DNA of 26,323 nt from DAOTTW01 sp034437615 (GCA_034437615.1 DAOTTW010000054.1:1-26323), one strand, 5' to 3'; positions 6,550 through 14,917 are shown, counted from the stretch's first letter. The notes: generated by a model from the letters alone, not told the origin. Translations and numbers: made by a program.

Positions 6550-8235
6550 TCACACCTCATCCGCATGGATGACGAGCCGTTCATAATAGATGCCCTGCTC
6601 AGCGACATACGATGGAATATCGCACGTGACCAGCGTCACGCGGTTGTGCGACGTCGGATACACCACGCTGAGGTCGCGATAATCCACCGTCAGGATGTTC
6701 ACGACCACATAGCGCCTCTCTATGCCGCCGTCCCGCACGTAAATTTCATCGCCAATGCCCACGTTATACAGGTTCGCGAACAGGCCCGGTTGCCCATTCG
6801 GATATTCGCTGTGGGCACCGATGGCGACATTGCCGACCTGGTTCAGCCACGCTGTGCCCTGAAAATGACCTGCGTTGTGCTCCCAGGGGTCTATCGCCCA
6901 ACTGACGCCATCGAGATAGAACGTGGTTACGGGCGAATTCAGGCCAATCGACGGGATAATCAGTTGTCGGCCTCCGCTTGGCGCTGGCAGGTTCGGCTGC
7001 ACGGGTGCGGCGGGTTGTGGGCGTGTGGGGCGTGCTGTCGGGATGGCGGGTTGCGGCGTCGGTGATGGGATTGTCGGGCGTAGCGTTGGCACAGTGACGG
7101 GGGCTGGGATGGTTGCGGTTGGGTTCGGTAGTTGCTCAAGTTGCGGTATGGTCGTCGGGCGGCGGATGGCTTCGGGGTTCGGGTTCTGCGATAGCGTGGC
7201 GGGTTCGTCGCCGTTAATCAGCTTATCCAGCGCTTCGCTACTGACATCCCACACATTCATAACGCCGTCGGTGCCCACAGAAGCGGCAGATGTGCGGGTT
7301 TTGTTCAGCGCCATCTGCGTTAATGGTGCACCATTGCCCGTCACCATCGAGAGCTGTGCACCGCGCTGCACGCGCCCGCCGATGTCCCACAGGCGAAAGG
7401 TGCCATCTAAGCTCGCGCTGGTGGCCATCTGGTTATCCGCCGCAAAGCCCAGGCCCATAATCGGGGCAGCGTGGCCGCGCATAACGATTTCGGCACTGTT
7501 GATGTCGGTATCGGTTTTGTCTGTTGCGATGTCCCACAGGCGCAACGTGCTATCCAGCCCACCGGATAGCAACAGCGTATCATCATCGGAGAAGGCCAGG
7601 CGCGTAACCGGGCCTTGATGCCCACTGACACGCTTCAGCCAGGGGCCGTTTGCTGCATCCCACAAGCCCCACAGCCACACAACGCCGTCTTCGCTGCCAG
7701 AGGCCAACACGCGCCCATCATGGCTGAATTGGACATCCCACACCGGACCGCCATAATTCTCTAGTTCTTGAATAAGGGTGGCTGTTTCGATGTGCCATAG
7801 CTTGATGCTGCCATCGCGCCCAGCAGAAGCCAGGACATTGCCAGCAGGTGTGAACGCCAAAGCCGTTACGTCGCCGCGATGGTGGCCTATGACGCGCACA
7901 GGCTTGCCTGTGCGGGCATCCCATAGGCGTATGCTGTTATCGCGGCTACCAGAGGCTAATAGGCTGCCATCGGCATTGAAAGCGATGCTTGTCACCCAAT
8001 CCTCATGGCCGCTGATCGTCATGAGGTTTTCACCTGTGCTGGCGCTCCACAGGCGCACGCTATTATCACGCCCACCAGAGGCCAGCAGTGCGCTATTGGG
8101 GCTGAAATCAACGGCGTCCAGGGGGCCGGTAAAGACCTGCACAGAGTTTAAGCGCGTTACGTCGGTGGTGCCGAGCTGTGCGACACCCGTTAAGACCAAG
8201 AGCAGGCTAACGAAAACGGCGATCAGCGCACGCAT
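6550..8235 (-). CDS. Secreted seven-bladed WD40 propeller fused to a sortase
   Basis: This is a 561-residue protein. A hydrophobic signal or anchor segment (residues 4-20) sends it out of the cell. Seven WD-type repeats follow from about 35 to 331, each ending in a variant of RLWD (RLWSA, RLWDA, KLWHI, WLWGL, RLWDI, RLWDI, NVWDV), enough for one closed propeller. Residues 350-420 are a Pro/Thr-rich linker. Residues 422-561 are a sortase domain with His475 (AIGAHS), Cys538 in TLVTC and Arg553 (YYERL) all in place, so it should be an active cysteine transpeptidase. Sortases join surface proteins to the cell wall or to each other; propellers bind proteins. No substrate with a sorting motif is visible nearby. 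AGGGGG precedes the ATG. It lies 51 bases after the amidotransferase-like gene and may be co-transcribed with it. Confidence 0.9.
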   Translation of the reverse strand: MRALIAVFVSLLLVLTGVAQLGTTDVTRLNSVQVFTGPLDAVDFSPNSALLASGGRDNSVRLWSASTGENLMTISGHEDWVTSIAFNADGSLLASGSRDNSIRLWDARTGKPVRVIGHHRGDVTALAFTPAGNVLASAGRDGSIKLWHIETATLIQELENYGGPVWDVQFSHDGRVLASGSEDGVVWLWGLWDAANGPWLKRVSGHQGPVTRLAFSDDDTLLLSGGLDSTLRLWDIATDKTDTDINSAEIVMRGHAAPIMGLGFAADNQMATSASLDGTFRLWDIGGRVQRGAQLSMVTGNGAPLTQMALNKTRTSAASVGTDGVMNVWDVSSEALDKLINGDEPATLSQNPNPEAIRRPTTIPQLEQLPNPTATIPAPVTVPTLRPTIPSPTPQPAIPTARPTRPQPAAPVQPNLPAPSGGRQLIIPSIGLNSPVTTFYLDGVSWAIDPWEHNAGHFQGTAWLNQVGNVAIGAHSEYPNGQPGLFANLYNVGIGDEIYVRDGGIERRYVVVNILTVDYRDLSVVYPTSHNRVTLVTCDIPSYVAEQGIYYERLVIHADEV

Positions 8236-8286
8236 GAGACCCCCTGGGTAACTTTTTGCTCAGGTGTATGTTCTGGCAGTGGCTTT

Positions 8287-9021
8287 CTAGACGCTCACCC
8301 GCGCCTGTGCTGCTTGGATAAAGGCGCTAAACAGGCGCATGATGCGGATGTCATCCGTTAAATCTTCTGGATGCCACTGCACAGCCAGCGCGTAATATTT
8401 ATCCGGTATCTCCATTGCTTCGATGATACCATCCGGCGCGTGTGCTGTCACGCGCACACCGGGCGCGACTGTCTCAATGGCTTGATGGTGTATGCTATTC
8501 ACAGGCACCGTCGTAGCGCCCATGATTTTTGCCAGCCGACTATCGGCATCAACGGTCACATCATGCAGACGTTGGGCACGCGGTTCGGTGCGCGGTTGAT
8601 TATGCCGTATCTGAGCGCCAACTGCCGAGGGAATATCTTGCATCAGCGTGCCGCCCATGACGACATTCATCACCTGCAAGCCCCGGCAGATGCCAAACAA
8701 GGGGCGGTCATCCTTTAGGGACCATTCCGCCAGATGAAATTCGGCGTTGTCGCGCAGGTCATCCACGCCCGTAACCGTGCTATCGGCTGCGGCCTGGTAG
8801 CGTGCCGGGTTGACATCACCGCCGCCGGGCAGCATCACGGCGTCCAGGCGGCTGTAGATGGCTTGCAGTGTTTCGGTTTTCAGGTGCGCGGGGACGAGCA
8901 CGGGCAGGCCGCCTGCCTTCTGTACGACTTGGGCATAGTTACCGTAGCAGACATCATAGCGCCAGTCCGAGGGCGGGCGATCATAACTATACGCGGTGAT
9001 TCCGATGAGTGGTTTTGGCAT
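8287..9021 (-). CDS. Class I glutamine amidotransferase-like hydrolase (gamma-glutamyl-GABA hydrolase family)
   Basis: This 244-residue enzyme belongs to the peptidase C26 group, whose best-known member, PuuD, hydrolyses gamma-glutamyl-GABA in putrescine breakdown. The triad is complete: Cys112 in FGICRGLQ, His217 and Glu219 in QWHPED. The oxyanion segment PGGGDVNP (65-72) and the SIHHQ motif (177-181) are also typical. Length matches the family. No other putrescine genes are present, so the true gamma-glutamyl substrate is open; a peptide of the cell wall is conceivable given the downstream sortase, but that is speculation. There is no convincing Shine-Dalgarno sequence before the ATG. Confidence 0.85.
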   Translation of the reverse strand: MPKPLIGITAYSYDRPPSDWRYDVCYGNYAQVVQKAGGLPVLVPAHLKTETLQAIYSRLDAVMLPGGGDVNPARYQAAADSTVTGVDDLRDNAEFHLAEWSLKDDRPLFGICRGLQVMNVVMGGTLMQDIPSAVGAQIRHNQPRTEPRAQRLHDVTVDADSRLAKIMGATTVPVNSIHHQAIETVAPGVRVTAHAPDGIIEAMEIPDKYYALAVQWHPEDLTDDIRIMRLFSAFIQAAQARVSV

Positions 9022-9083
9022 GTCTATTTGTCTTATGTTTTTCTAGCTAAAAAATAAGTTGTCACAACCTCAGCGATACGGCT

Positions 9084-9133
9084 ATGACGCCCGCATACCG
9101 GAACGGGTAGACCTACAGGGTATCGGGCATCAT
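9084..9133 (-). terminator. Long imperfect hairpin downstream of rplS
   Basis: ATGACGCCCGCATACC (9084-9099) pairs with GGTATCGGGCATCAT (9119-9133) over 14 base pairs with one mismatch and one bulge. It lies about 35 bases after the rplS stop. A T-rich run (TTATTTTTT on the minus strand, around 9050-9057) comes 27 bases later, after a small GTTG/CAAC stem. The distance is too large for a classical terminator, so the role is uncertain. Confidence 0.4.
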
Positions 9134-9168
9134 TCATGGGGATGCGCCGGGGCGCGTCCGCAAACTGT

Positions 9169-9564
9169 TTACAAACGTCGGCGTTCCTTCAGGCGGGCGG
9201 CCTTACCACGACGGCTGCGCAGGTAGTACAACTGGGCCTGACGGACCTTTGCGCGGCGCGTGATTTCAATTTTAGCGATGCGCGGGCTTCGCAGCAGAAA
9301 GGTACGCTCGACGCCGATGCTGTGGCTGGCGATACGTCGCACGGTAATATTGGCGTCGTTGCCGCCTTTACGGGCGCGGATGACAACACCCTGGAAGATT
9401 TGGATACGCTCACGGTTGCCTTCAACGATCATGGCGTGCACCTTCACGGTGTCGCCCACTTCGACAACGATGCTGCCATCCTTGTTGCTAGAGCGCTTGT
9501 TAACAGTGTCGATAATTTCAGGTTGATTTTCGGCCTCTAGTGCCTTGATGAGTTCGTGTGTCAC
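9169..9564 (-). CDS. rplS: 50S ribosomal protein L19
   Basis: This 131-residue protein of the large ribosomal subunit sits at the interface with the small subunit. Diagnostic stretches are VEVGDTVKVH, IQIFQGVVIRARKG, TVRRIASHSIGVERTF and the basic C-terminus with KVRQAQLYYLR. Length is normal, with a short Arg-rich tail (KERRRL). The start is GTG: no in-frame ATG lies near the conserved N-terminus, and AAAAGGCG is well placed upstream. Unlike the common rpsP-rimM-trmD-rplS arrangement, here it stands alone between an intrinsic terminator and a downstream hairpin, with its own structured leader. Confidence 0.97.
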   Translation of the reverse strand: MTHELIKALEAENQPEIIDTVNKRSSNKDGSIVVEVGDTVKVHAMIVEGNRERIQIFQGVVIRARKGGNDANITVRRIASHSIGVERTFLLRSPRIAKIEITRRAKVRQAQLYYLRSRRGKAARLKERRRL

Positions 9565-9593
9565 GATGATTCGCCTTTTGTATTTGCTCGCTG

Positions 9594-9639
9594 CGTCTGT
9601 CTATCAGACGGCTTTAACCTGATTGGTAGATGCTACCAA
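9594..9639 (-). promoter_or_regulatory. Structured leader upstream of rplS
   Basis: Two perfect stem-loops lie between the preceding terminator and the rplS start: TTGGTAG/CTACCAA with a 3-base loop (9623-9639) and CGTCTG/CAGACG with a 5-base loop (9594-9610). The first begins inside the T run of the upstream terminator. Several ribosomal protein genes are controlled by binding of their own product to such leaders, so this is a candidate L19 leader. The stems could also be chance structures. Confidence 0.35.
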
Positions 9640-9661
9640 AAAAGTACGCTCGTGGGCGTAC
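9638..9661 (-). terminator. Intrinsic terminator after the NUDIX gene
   Basis: On the minus strand GTACGC, a 6-base loop (CCACGA) and GCGTAC form a perfect stem immediately followed by six T. It lies 49 bases after the stop of the NUDIX gene and closes the LysM-NUDIX operon, separating it from rplS. Confidence 0.75.
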
Positions 9662-9709
9662 CTATGGATTACAAAACAAAAGTAGATTGTAGCACGGCCC
9701 GCAGGTAGG

Positions 9710-10249
9710 TTACACCCCTAAACGACGTGCTGCACGCAACAAGCCGAGTACCGTCTTGCCGTCCTCGATCTCGCCGCTTTCGATCAATTGCAGCGCGTTT
9801 AGCAGGGGCATCCGCTGTACTTCAATGAATTCGTCGGCGTCCTGCTCTAGTGGTGCTTCGGTGATTTCCTGCGTGAAAAACAGATGAATGTATTCATCCG
9901 TGTAGCCCGGTGCGGTATATAACCCGCCGATGGCCTCGATGCTGAGGGGCTTGTAGCCGGTTTCCTCGCGTAGTTCGCGGATGGCACAATCACGCGGGTC
10001 TTCATTCGGTTCTAGCGTGCCTGCGGGAATTTCATAGAGGGCGGCCTGTGCTGCGGTGCGGAATTGCTTGACCAGCAGCACGTTATGGTCGGCGTCTACG
10101 GCGACGATGGCGACTGCGCCGGGGTGCTTGACGATTTCACGGCGAGCGGGGTTGCCATCCTGTAGCGTCACCTCATAGACAGCCACCTGAAATAAGTTGC
10201 CATCGAAGGCGGTTTCCTGCTTGTTGATCGTTTCGCGGTGTTCAGTCAT
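9710..10249 (-). CDS. NUDIX hydrolase, ADP-ribose pyrophosphatase type
   Basis: This 179-residue enzyme likely splits ADP-ribose or a related nucleoside diphosphate derivative. The Nudix box is complete at about residues 77-99: GTLEPNE, then seven residues, then RELREETGY, with the metal-binding glutamates intact. The preceding LYEIPAG and following GLYTAPGYTDE are typical of the ADP-ribose pyrophosphatase subgroup. The ATG has AAAGGG nine bases upstream and lies only 12 bases after the stop of the LysM gene, so the two are probably one operon driven from the promoter at 11368-11396. A functional link to a surface LysM protein is not obvious. Confidence 0.92.
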   Translation of the reverse strand: MTEHRETINKQETAFDGNLFQVAVYEVTLQDGNPARREIVKHPGAVAIVAVDADHNVLLVKQFRTAAQAALYEIPAGTLEPNEDPRDCAIRELREETGYKPLSIEAIGGLYTAPGYTDEYIHLFFTQEITEAPLEQDADEFIEVQRMPLLNALQLIESGEIEDGKTVLGLLRAARRLGV

Positions 10250-10261
10250 GTGCGTAGCCCT

Positions 10262-11314
10262 TTAGCCAGTCGGGATGGTGATTTGCTGGCCAGCGAAAAT
10301 TACATTTGGGTTGATGATGGTGTTGGCGGTCTGCAAGGCGCTGACGGATGTATTGCAGACGGCAGCAATGCTGAAGAGCGTATCGCCCGGTTCCAGCACA
10401 TACGGGCTGTTGCAACTGCTGGGTGCCGGGTTACCGACGACGCCGCCGCCACCACCACTGGTTGAGGCCGGCGTGAAGGTCGGCGGTGGTGGGTTGCCTG
10501 TGGTGCCACAACCCCGGATGAGTAGCTTCTCACCTGCGATAATCAGGTTGACGTTCGTCACCTGTGGGTTGTCGTTCAGGACAGTGGCGATTTGCACGCC
10601 GTAATAGCGCGAGATGCGGAAGATGTTATCGCCGCGTGTGATCTGATGGTCGCAGTTTGCGCCTGTGGGCTGCTGTACAATTGTCGGTTGCGTCGGTTGC
10701 TGCTGCGGGGGCGGTTGATTGGCCTGCGCGGTCAGGGTTTGCGCGATGAAGATAGCGTTCTGCGTCGCGGCAAAGTCGGGTGTTGGTTCGTCCGTTTGCC
10801 CCTGAAGGAATTGGGCCGTTAGCGTTTGTGGTGCCAGCGCAGTTGCGGTGGCGTCACCGACGAAGCGTGTCGCGGTCAACTGGAAATCGTTGGGCGTGCT
10901 GACCTGCGCGACGGCTGCGGGTGTTTCGGTGGCCGTTGGTGTCGGGCTGAAGATGGGCGTGTCGGTCACCGTCGGCGTTGGCGTCAGCGATGGCGTGACG
11001 GTTGGCGTGGGTGTGTCCGTCTCCGTCGGCTGGAAGGCCTGCGCACCGACATCACCCAATGGCCGGTCCAGCGTCAGGGTGCCATCTGGCGTGAACGTCG
11101 CTGTCGGCGTTGGGCTGTCTGTCGCTGTCGGCGTTGCTGTGGGCGTTAGGGTTTCGGTCGGCGTTTGGGATGGCGCGCTGGTCTCCGTTGGCACATTCTC
11201 CGATATAACGTTGGGTTGGTTTTCATCGAGGTCGCCCTGAAAGCAACCGACTGTTACAAGCATAACAATCAAGCTGATTCCGGCGACGCGCCACCACATC
11301 TGGGACTTACGCAT
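10262..11314 (-). CDS. Surface protein with Thr/Pro stalk and two LysM domains
   Basis: This is a 350-residue secreted protein. The N-terminal hydrophobic segment (10-23) ends in TVGC, a near-lipobox with Cys24, so it may be a lipoprotein, although the -3 residue is atypical. Residues 42-135 are a Thr/Pro-rich stalk (TPTPT repeats). Residues 142-167 begin NDFQLTAT and match the protein at 3586. Two LysM domains follow: 221-268 (ITRGDNIFRISRYYGV) and 304-348 (LEPGDTLFSIAAVCN), joined by a Gly/Pro linker. LysM domains bind N-acetylglucosamine-containing glycans, usually peptidoglycan. No enzymatic domain is present, so it probably acts as a wall-binding or scaffold protein. GGGGGAA precedes the ATG. 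It is the first gene of an operon with the NUDIX gene. Confidence 0.9.
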   Translation of the reverse strand: MRKSQMWWRVAGISLIVMLVTVGCFQGDLDENQPNVISENVPTETSAPSQTPTETLTPTATPTATDSPTPTATFTPDGTLTLDRPLGDVGAQAFQPTETDTPTPTVTPSLTPTPTVTDTPIFSPTPTATETPAAVAQVSTPNDFQLTATRFVGDATATALAPQTLTAQFLQGQTDEPTPDFAATQNAIFIAQTLTAQANQPPPQQQPTQPTIVQQPTGANCDHQITRGDNIFRISRYYGVQIATVLNDNPQVTNVNLIIAGEKLLIRGCGTTGNPPPPTFTPASTSGGGGGVVGNPAPSSCNSPYVLEPGDTLFSIAAVCNTSVSALQTANTIINPNVIFAGQQITIPTG

Positions 11315-11367
11315 GATCGTTCCCCCGGAGCCGAAGCCCCTGATAGACTGGATTCAAAACAACCTTT

Positions 11368-11396
11368 ATTATACGGCGTTTGCTGCAATGTGCCAA
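11368..11396 (-). promoter_or_regulatory. Strong predicted promoter of the LysM-NUDIX operon
   Basis: TTGGCA (11391-11396, minus strand), a 17-base spacer and a perfect TATAAT (11368-11373) lie just inside the gap after the kinase gene and 54 bases before the LysM start. It is one of the best promoter matches in the window and shows that the operon does not depend on read-through from the kinase gene. Confidence 0.7.
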
Positions 11397-11398
11397 AA

Positions 11399-12499
11399 TC
11401 AAGATCTAGCTAGCTTGAGGCCAAGCGTTACACTGGTGCCCGTTTCTGGCGCACTTTCGATGTGGAAGGTCGCATCGTACAGTTGCACTAAGCCTTTGAC
11501 GATCACGAGACCCAGCCCCATGCCTTGCTGCTCATAATAGCCGCGCTCGAATTGCACGTAGCCCGCGATTTGCTTGATCTGCTCATTGGTCATGCCGCGC
11601 CCCTGATCCTGAAGCGTCACGATATAGTGCGTGGGGGTGACCTGTGCGGAAATGCGGACGACCTGGCCCTGTGTGGAAAACTTGAACGCGTTATCAACGA
11701 GTTCTTGAATCAATTTATCCAGGTCATCACTGACGATGCAGGTGGGGTGATTCTCGCTAATGTCTATTTGCAGGTCGCCTGGGCGCTCGTGTCGCTCGGC
11801 CAACTGGCTGGCTTTCACCAGGATAATAGCGTGGGTATCTTGCGTCGTGTGTTTGCGTGCGTCGTTGATGGCTTCCTGGGTCTGTAACGTGATCTGCAAG
11901 CGAGCGTAGTAGAGATGGTCCTCGACAAGCTCGAAGAGGCGATGTGCAGCGTTGTTGATGTGCTTGGCCCAATCGACAATCTGATCTGGCTTGAGTTTGG
12001 CGGATTCCATCGCCATCATATCGGAGAAGCCGATGATTGTATTCAAGGGCGTGCGTAGCTCGTGTGGCAGCGATGTGATGATGCTCTCGCGCAGTTCTTC
12101 CAGGCGCATTTTCACGGCCTGGTTCAGGTCGGCACGCTTCTGTAGCTGGGAGCGCACACTTTCCAGCAGCTCATTAATCAGAAACGGCTTCATCAGATAG
12201 TCATCCGCGCCCAGGACCATGCCGGTACGCTGGTCGATGCGGTCGGTCTTGGCCGTGAGGAAGATGAACGGAATCGTGGCCGTGCCGGGGTTTTTGCGCA
12301 GGCGATCTAGCACCTGATAGCCATTCAATTCCGGCATCATAATATCGCACAGGATCAGGTCCGGTGCTTCGCGTTTAATCATCTCGATGCCGACGGCACC
12401 GTTTTCGGCACCGATTGCTTCGTAATTCTCCAGCCGGAGCATTTCAACGACATCATCGCGTAAGTCGCGTGCGTCTTCGATCACCAAAATTTTTGTCAT
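11399..12499 (-). CDS. Response regulator-histidine kinase hybrid (receiver domain first)
   Basis: This 366-residue cytoplasmic signalling protein begins with a receiver domain (1-120: Glu8-Asp9, phospho-acceptor Asp52 in LCDIMMPELNG, Thr82, Lys104 in MKPF). A short helical linker leads to a HisKA dimerisation domain with the H-box SLPHELRTPLNTIIGFSD (His146), then a HATPase domain (about 255-366) with the N-box ELVDNAFKF, DQGRGM and GMGLGLVIVKGL. The order, receiver before kinase with no membrane segment, means its input is phosphorylation by another kinase or protein contact rather than an external ligand. No partner regulator with a DNA-binding domain is nearby. The conserved residues all appear intact. 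Its own promoter is predicted at 12563-12591. Confidence 0.92.
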   Translation of the reverse strand: MTKILVIEDARDLRDDVVEMLRLENYEAIGAENGAVGIEMIKREAPDLILCDIMMPELNGYQVLDRLRKNPGTATIPFIFLTAKTDRIDQRTGMVLGADDYLMKPFLINELLESVRSQLQKRADLNQAVKMRLEELRESIITSLPHELRTPLNTIIGFSDMMAMESAKLKPDQIVDWAKHINNAAHRLFELVEDHLYYARLQITLQTQEAINDARKHTTQDTHAIILVKASQLAERHERPGDLQIDISENHPTCIVSDDLDKLIQELVDNAFKFSTQGQVVRISAQVTPTHYIVTLQDQGRGMTNEQIKQIAGYVQFERGYYEQQGMGLGLVIVKGLVQLYDATFHIESAPETGTSVTLGLKLARS

Positions 12500-12562
12500 G
12501 GTTGGCTCTATCTATTCGCTGTTTGGCATTGACTGCACATGCTGATTGATTGGCTTGCTAAC

Positions 12563-12591
12563 ATTATATCTGCAAAGTGGTTTTCTGATAA
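12563..12591 (-). promoter_or_regulatory. Predicted promoter of the hybrid kinase gene
   Basis: TTATCA (12586-12591, minus strand), a 17-base spacer and a perfect TATAAT (12563-12568) lie 64 bases before the kinase start, in the short gap after uppP. Confidence 0.5.
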
Positions 12592-12598
12592 TGCCCGC

Positions 12599-13471
12599 CT
12601 ATACCAACTCAGCGGCGGCTAATAGCAAAATCAACACGCCGACGATGATGCGATAATACCCGAAAGCGATGAAGTTATTGCGTGAGATGTAACGCAGCAG
12701 CCACGCAATCGACAACCACGCCACAACGCCAGAGATAGCCGCCCCGATGAGCAACAACAGCAGATCATCGCCACTGATGGCATTCAGATCGCGCAGCAGG
12801 GCATAGACGGTTGCGCCGCCCAGCGTCGGGATTGCCAGATAAAACGAGAATTGGGTGGCGGTCGTGCGGTTCAGGCCGCTGAGCATCCCGCCGATAATCG
12901 ACATGCCAGAGCGCGACATGCCCGGTATCAGCGCCAGCGTTTGCCACAGGCCGATAATGAGCGCCTGACGCATATTGACGGCTTCCAGTGTGGCGGTTTC
13001 ACTGGCGATAGCTGCTGCTGCCTCGCTGCCAGGGACGGTGGCGGTGGCGGATGGGTGCTGCCGGGGGACGATGAAGCGTTCGATCACGATGAAGGCGATG
13101 CCCCCAACGATCAACGCCAGCGCGACAACGACAGGCGAAAACAGCACGCTCTCAATCCAATCATCAAACAGCAAGCCGAGCAGCGCTGCCGGAATGAACG
13201 CAATCAGAATGTTCAGCCATAAACGCCGCGTGCCGATGTCATGACGGATGCTGCGTGCCTGCTGCCATAGATCGCTGGCGTAAAAGGCGATGACCGCGAA
13301 CACCGCGCCAATCTGGATGAAGATTTCAAAGGTGCCGCGCAAGCTCTCGCGCAAATCCAGAAAGGAGGTTGCGACGATCAGATGCCCAGTTGATGAGATG
13401 GGCAGGAATTCCGTGATGCCTTCGATAATGCCTAAAATAACGACTTTAATCAGTTCGTCCACGTGTGTCAT
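12599..13471 (-). CDS. uppP: Undecaprenyl-diphosphatase
   Basis: This 290-residue membrane enzyme of the BacA/UppP family removes a phosphate from undecaprenyl pyrophosphate, recycling the lipid carrier for peptidoglycan and other glycans. It often gives bacitracin resistance. The two active-site motifs are present: EGITEFLPISSTGHL (residues 17-31, Glu17 and Glu21) and PGMSRSG (183-189, Arg187). About eight helices are visible. A low-complexity Ala/Thr/Ser loop at about 137-166 lengthens the protein compared with typical 265-280-residue members. It is convergent with nothing and divergent from the MFS gene; a weak promoter (TTGCAG, 17 bases, TAAGAT) lies at 13501-13529 on the minus strand. 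Confidence 0.95.
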   Translation of the reverse strand: MTHVDELIKVVILGIIEGITEFLPISSTGHLIVATSFLDLRESLRGTFEIFIQIGAVFAVIAFYASDLWQQARSIRHDIGTRRLWLNILIAFIPAALLGLLFDDWIESVLFSPVVVALALIVGGIAFIVIERFIVPRQHPSATATVPGSEAAAAIASETATLEAVNMRQALIIGLWQTLALIPGMSRSGMSIIGGMLSGLNRTTATQFSFYLAIPTLGGATVYALLRDLNAISGDDLLLLLIGAAISGVVAWLSIAWLLRYISRNNFIAFGYYRIIVGVLILLLAAAELV

Positions 13472-13500
13472 CCGCGCATATTGATAATTAAGTGAGACGT

Positions 13501-13529
13501 ATCTTACGGTGTGGTTTGGCTGGCTGCAA
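13501..13529 (-). promoter_or_regulatory. Possible promoter of uppP
   Basis: TTGCAG (13524-13529, minus strand), a 17-base spacer and TAAGAT (13501-13506) lie 30 bases before the uppP start. Both boxes are only partial matches. No convincing promoter for the divergent MFS gene was found in the same gap. Confidence 0.3.
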
Positions 13530-13606
13530 TGTGAAATTAGCCGACAATAGCCCCGCCGCCTTTGCTTCTGTATGATAGGCGTTGATGATCGTTTTGGAGT
13601 AATGTT

Positions 13607-14917
13607 ATGCGGGCCTACTGGCGTTTGCTCAAAGAGAACAGCGAATTCACAAAATTATGGCTGGCACAGGTCATTAGCTTGACTGGAGACTGGTTTAATA
13701 CCGTTGTACTGTCTGCATTAGTGGCTGAATATACAGATGGCTCCGGCCTGGCTGTGGGCCTGTTCCTGACGACGCGCTTTCTGGCACCGTTGCTGGTCAG
13801 CCCGTTTGCTGGTGTGTTGATTGACCGCTTCAACCGTAAACGTTTGCTGATCTGGAGCAATTGGTTGCGGGCGCTGATTGTGCCGCTGTTCCTGCTGGCG
13901 GATTCGCCGGATATGCTGTGGCTGATTTACGTGGTGACGGTGGCGCAGTTTACGCTCTCGGCGGTCTTTGAGCCGGGACAATCGGCCATTGTTCCAGCGC
14001 TGGTCAAACGTGTGTGGCTGGTGGAGGCCAACACGCTTATCAGTGTAACCTGGTCGGTGATGCTGGCATTGGGTGCGATTCTGGGCGGCATTGTGGCCTT
14101 CTTGTTTGGTACGGATGTGGCATTGCTAGCGGATGCGGCGACGTTTGCCGTTGCGGGCGCGTTCATCGCCTGGATTGATTACGACCCGGTGCGGGGCCGC
14201 AAAATTCTGAAGGCCATCGAAAGCGAACAGCCCGAAGCAAGGACATCGGATGAAGAAGACACGAGCTTTATGGAGGGTGTGCGCTATGCACTGCGCACAC
14301 CACAGATGGCCGCAGCCCTGTTTGTGAAGTTCGGTGCGCACGTCGGCAACATCGACACGCTGATGACTATTTTCGCCACACAGCTTTTCGTGATCGGCAG
14401 CAATGGCGAAGTCTCGCTCGGCATCCTGTATAGCTTGTTCGGCCTGGGTGCTTTCCTGGGGCCGATTATGACCAACCGCCTGAACGATGGTAGCGTCATG
14501 CGAATGCGCCGCCTGATTATCATCGGCTTCATCTCGATTGCACTGGGCTGGGCGGTGCTTGGTGTGGCCTCCACGCTGTTCATCGCGGCGATTGCCATTT
14601 TCTTCCGCTCAATCGGCGGTTCGATCAACTGGACGTACAGCGTCATTATCATCCAGAAAACCGCACCGGATGCCAAGCTGGGGCGTATGTTTGCGCTGGA
14701 TATGGCTGGCTTCCAACTGACGACGGTGATTAGTACGCTGGCGCATGGCGCGTTGATTGATCTTGTTGGCATCGAATACATCTACGTTATTGTGCTGGCG
14801 ACGGGTGTTATTAGCGTGATCCCGCTGGTGATCTGGTTGTGGATCGTGCAATACCTGGAGAGGATCGAACAACGCAACGCGGCTAGTGCGGATTCGCTGC
14901 TGGCAACAGGCGACTAA
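13607..14917 (+). CDS. Major facilitator superfamily transporter, EntS-like exporter group
   Basis: This 436-residue membrane protein has about twelve hydrophobic helices in two halves. The MFS signature between helices 2 and 3 is clear (GVLIDRFNRKRLL, residues 69-81). The start FTKLWLAQVISLTGDWFN is characteristic of the MFS_3 / EntS-like drug and siderophore exporter group. The central cytoplasmic loop (about 200-225) is acidic (SEQPEARTSDEEDT). Substrate is unknown. The ATG has GGAG eight bases upstream. It is transcribed away from uppP and appears single, since the following der gene has its own weak promoter candidate. Confidence 0.88.
   Translation: MRAYWRLLKENSEFTKLWLAQVISLTGDWFNTVVLSALVAEYTDGSGLAVGLFLTTRFLAPLLVSPFAGVLIDRFNRKRLLIWSNWLRALIVPLFLLADSPDMLWLIYVVTVAQFTLSAVFEPGQSAIVPALVKRVWLVEANTLISVTWSVMLALGAILGGIVAFLFGTDVALLADAATFAVAGAFIAWIDYDPVRGRKILKAIESEQPEARTSDEEDTSFMEGVRYALRTPQMAAALFVKFGAHVGNIDTLMTIFATQLFVIGSNGEVSLGILYSLFGLGAFLGPIMTNRLNDGSVMRMRRLIIIGFISIALGWAVLGVASTLFIAAIAIFFRSIGGSINWTYSVIIIQKTAPDAKLGRMFALDMAGFQLTTVISTLAHGALIDLVGIEYIYVIVLATGVISVIPLVIWLWIVQYLERIEQRNAASADSLLATGD

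Noticed and set aside
6403..7065. Open frame of 220 codons on the plus strand
   Set aside because: It overlaps the end of one gene and runs antisense to the sortase domain; no family resemblance.
10814..11200. Repetitive GTNGGNGT-like DNA as a possible non-coding repeat
   Set aside because: It is the reverse strand of the Thr/Pro codon run in the LysM protein and is explained by the stalk.
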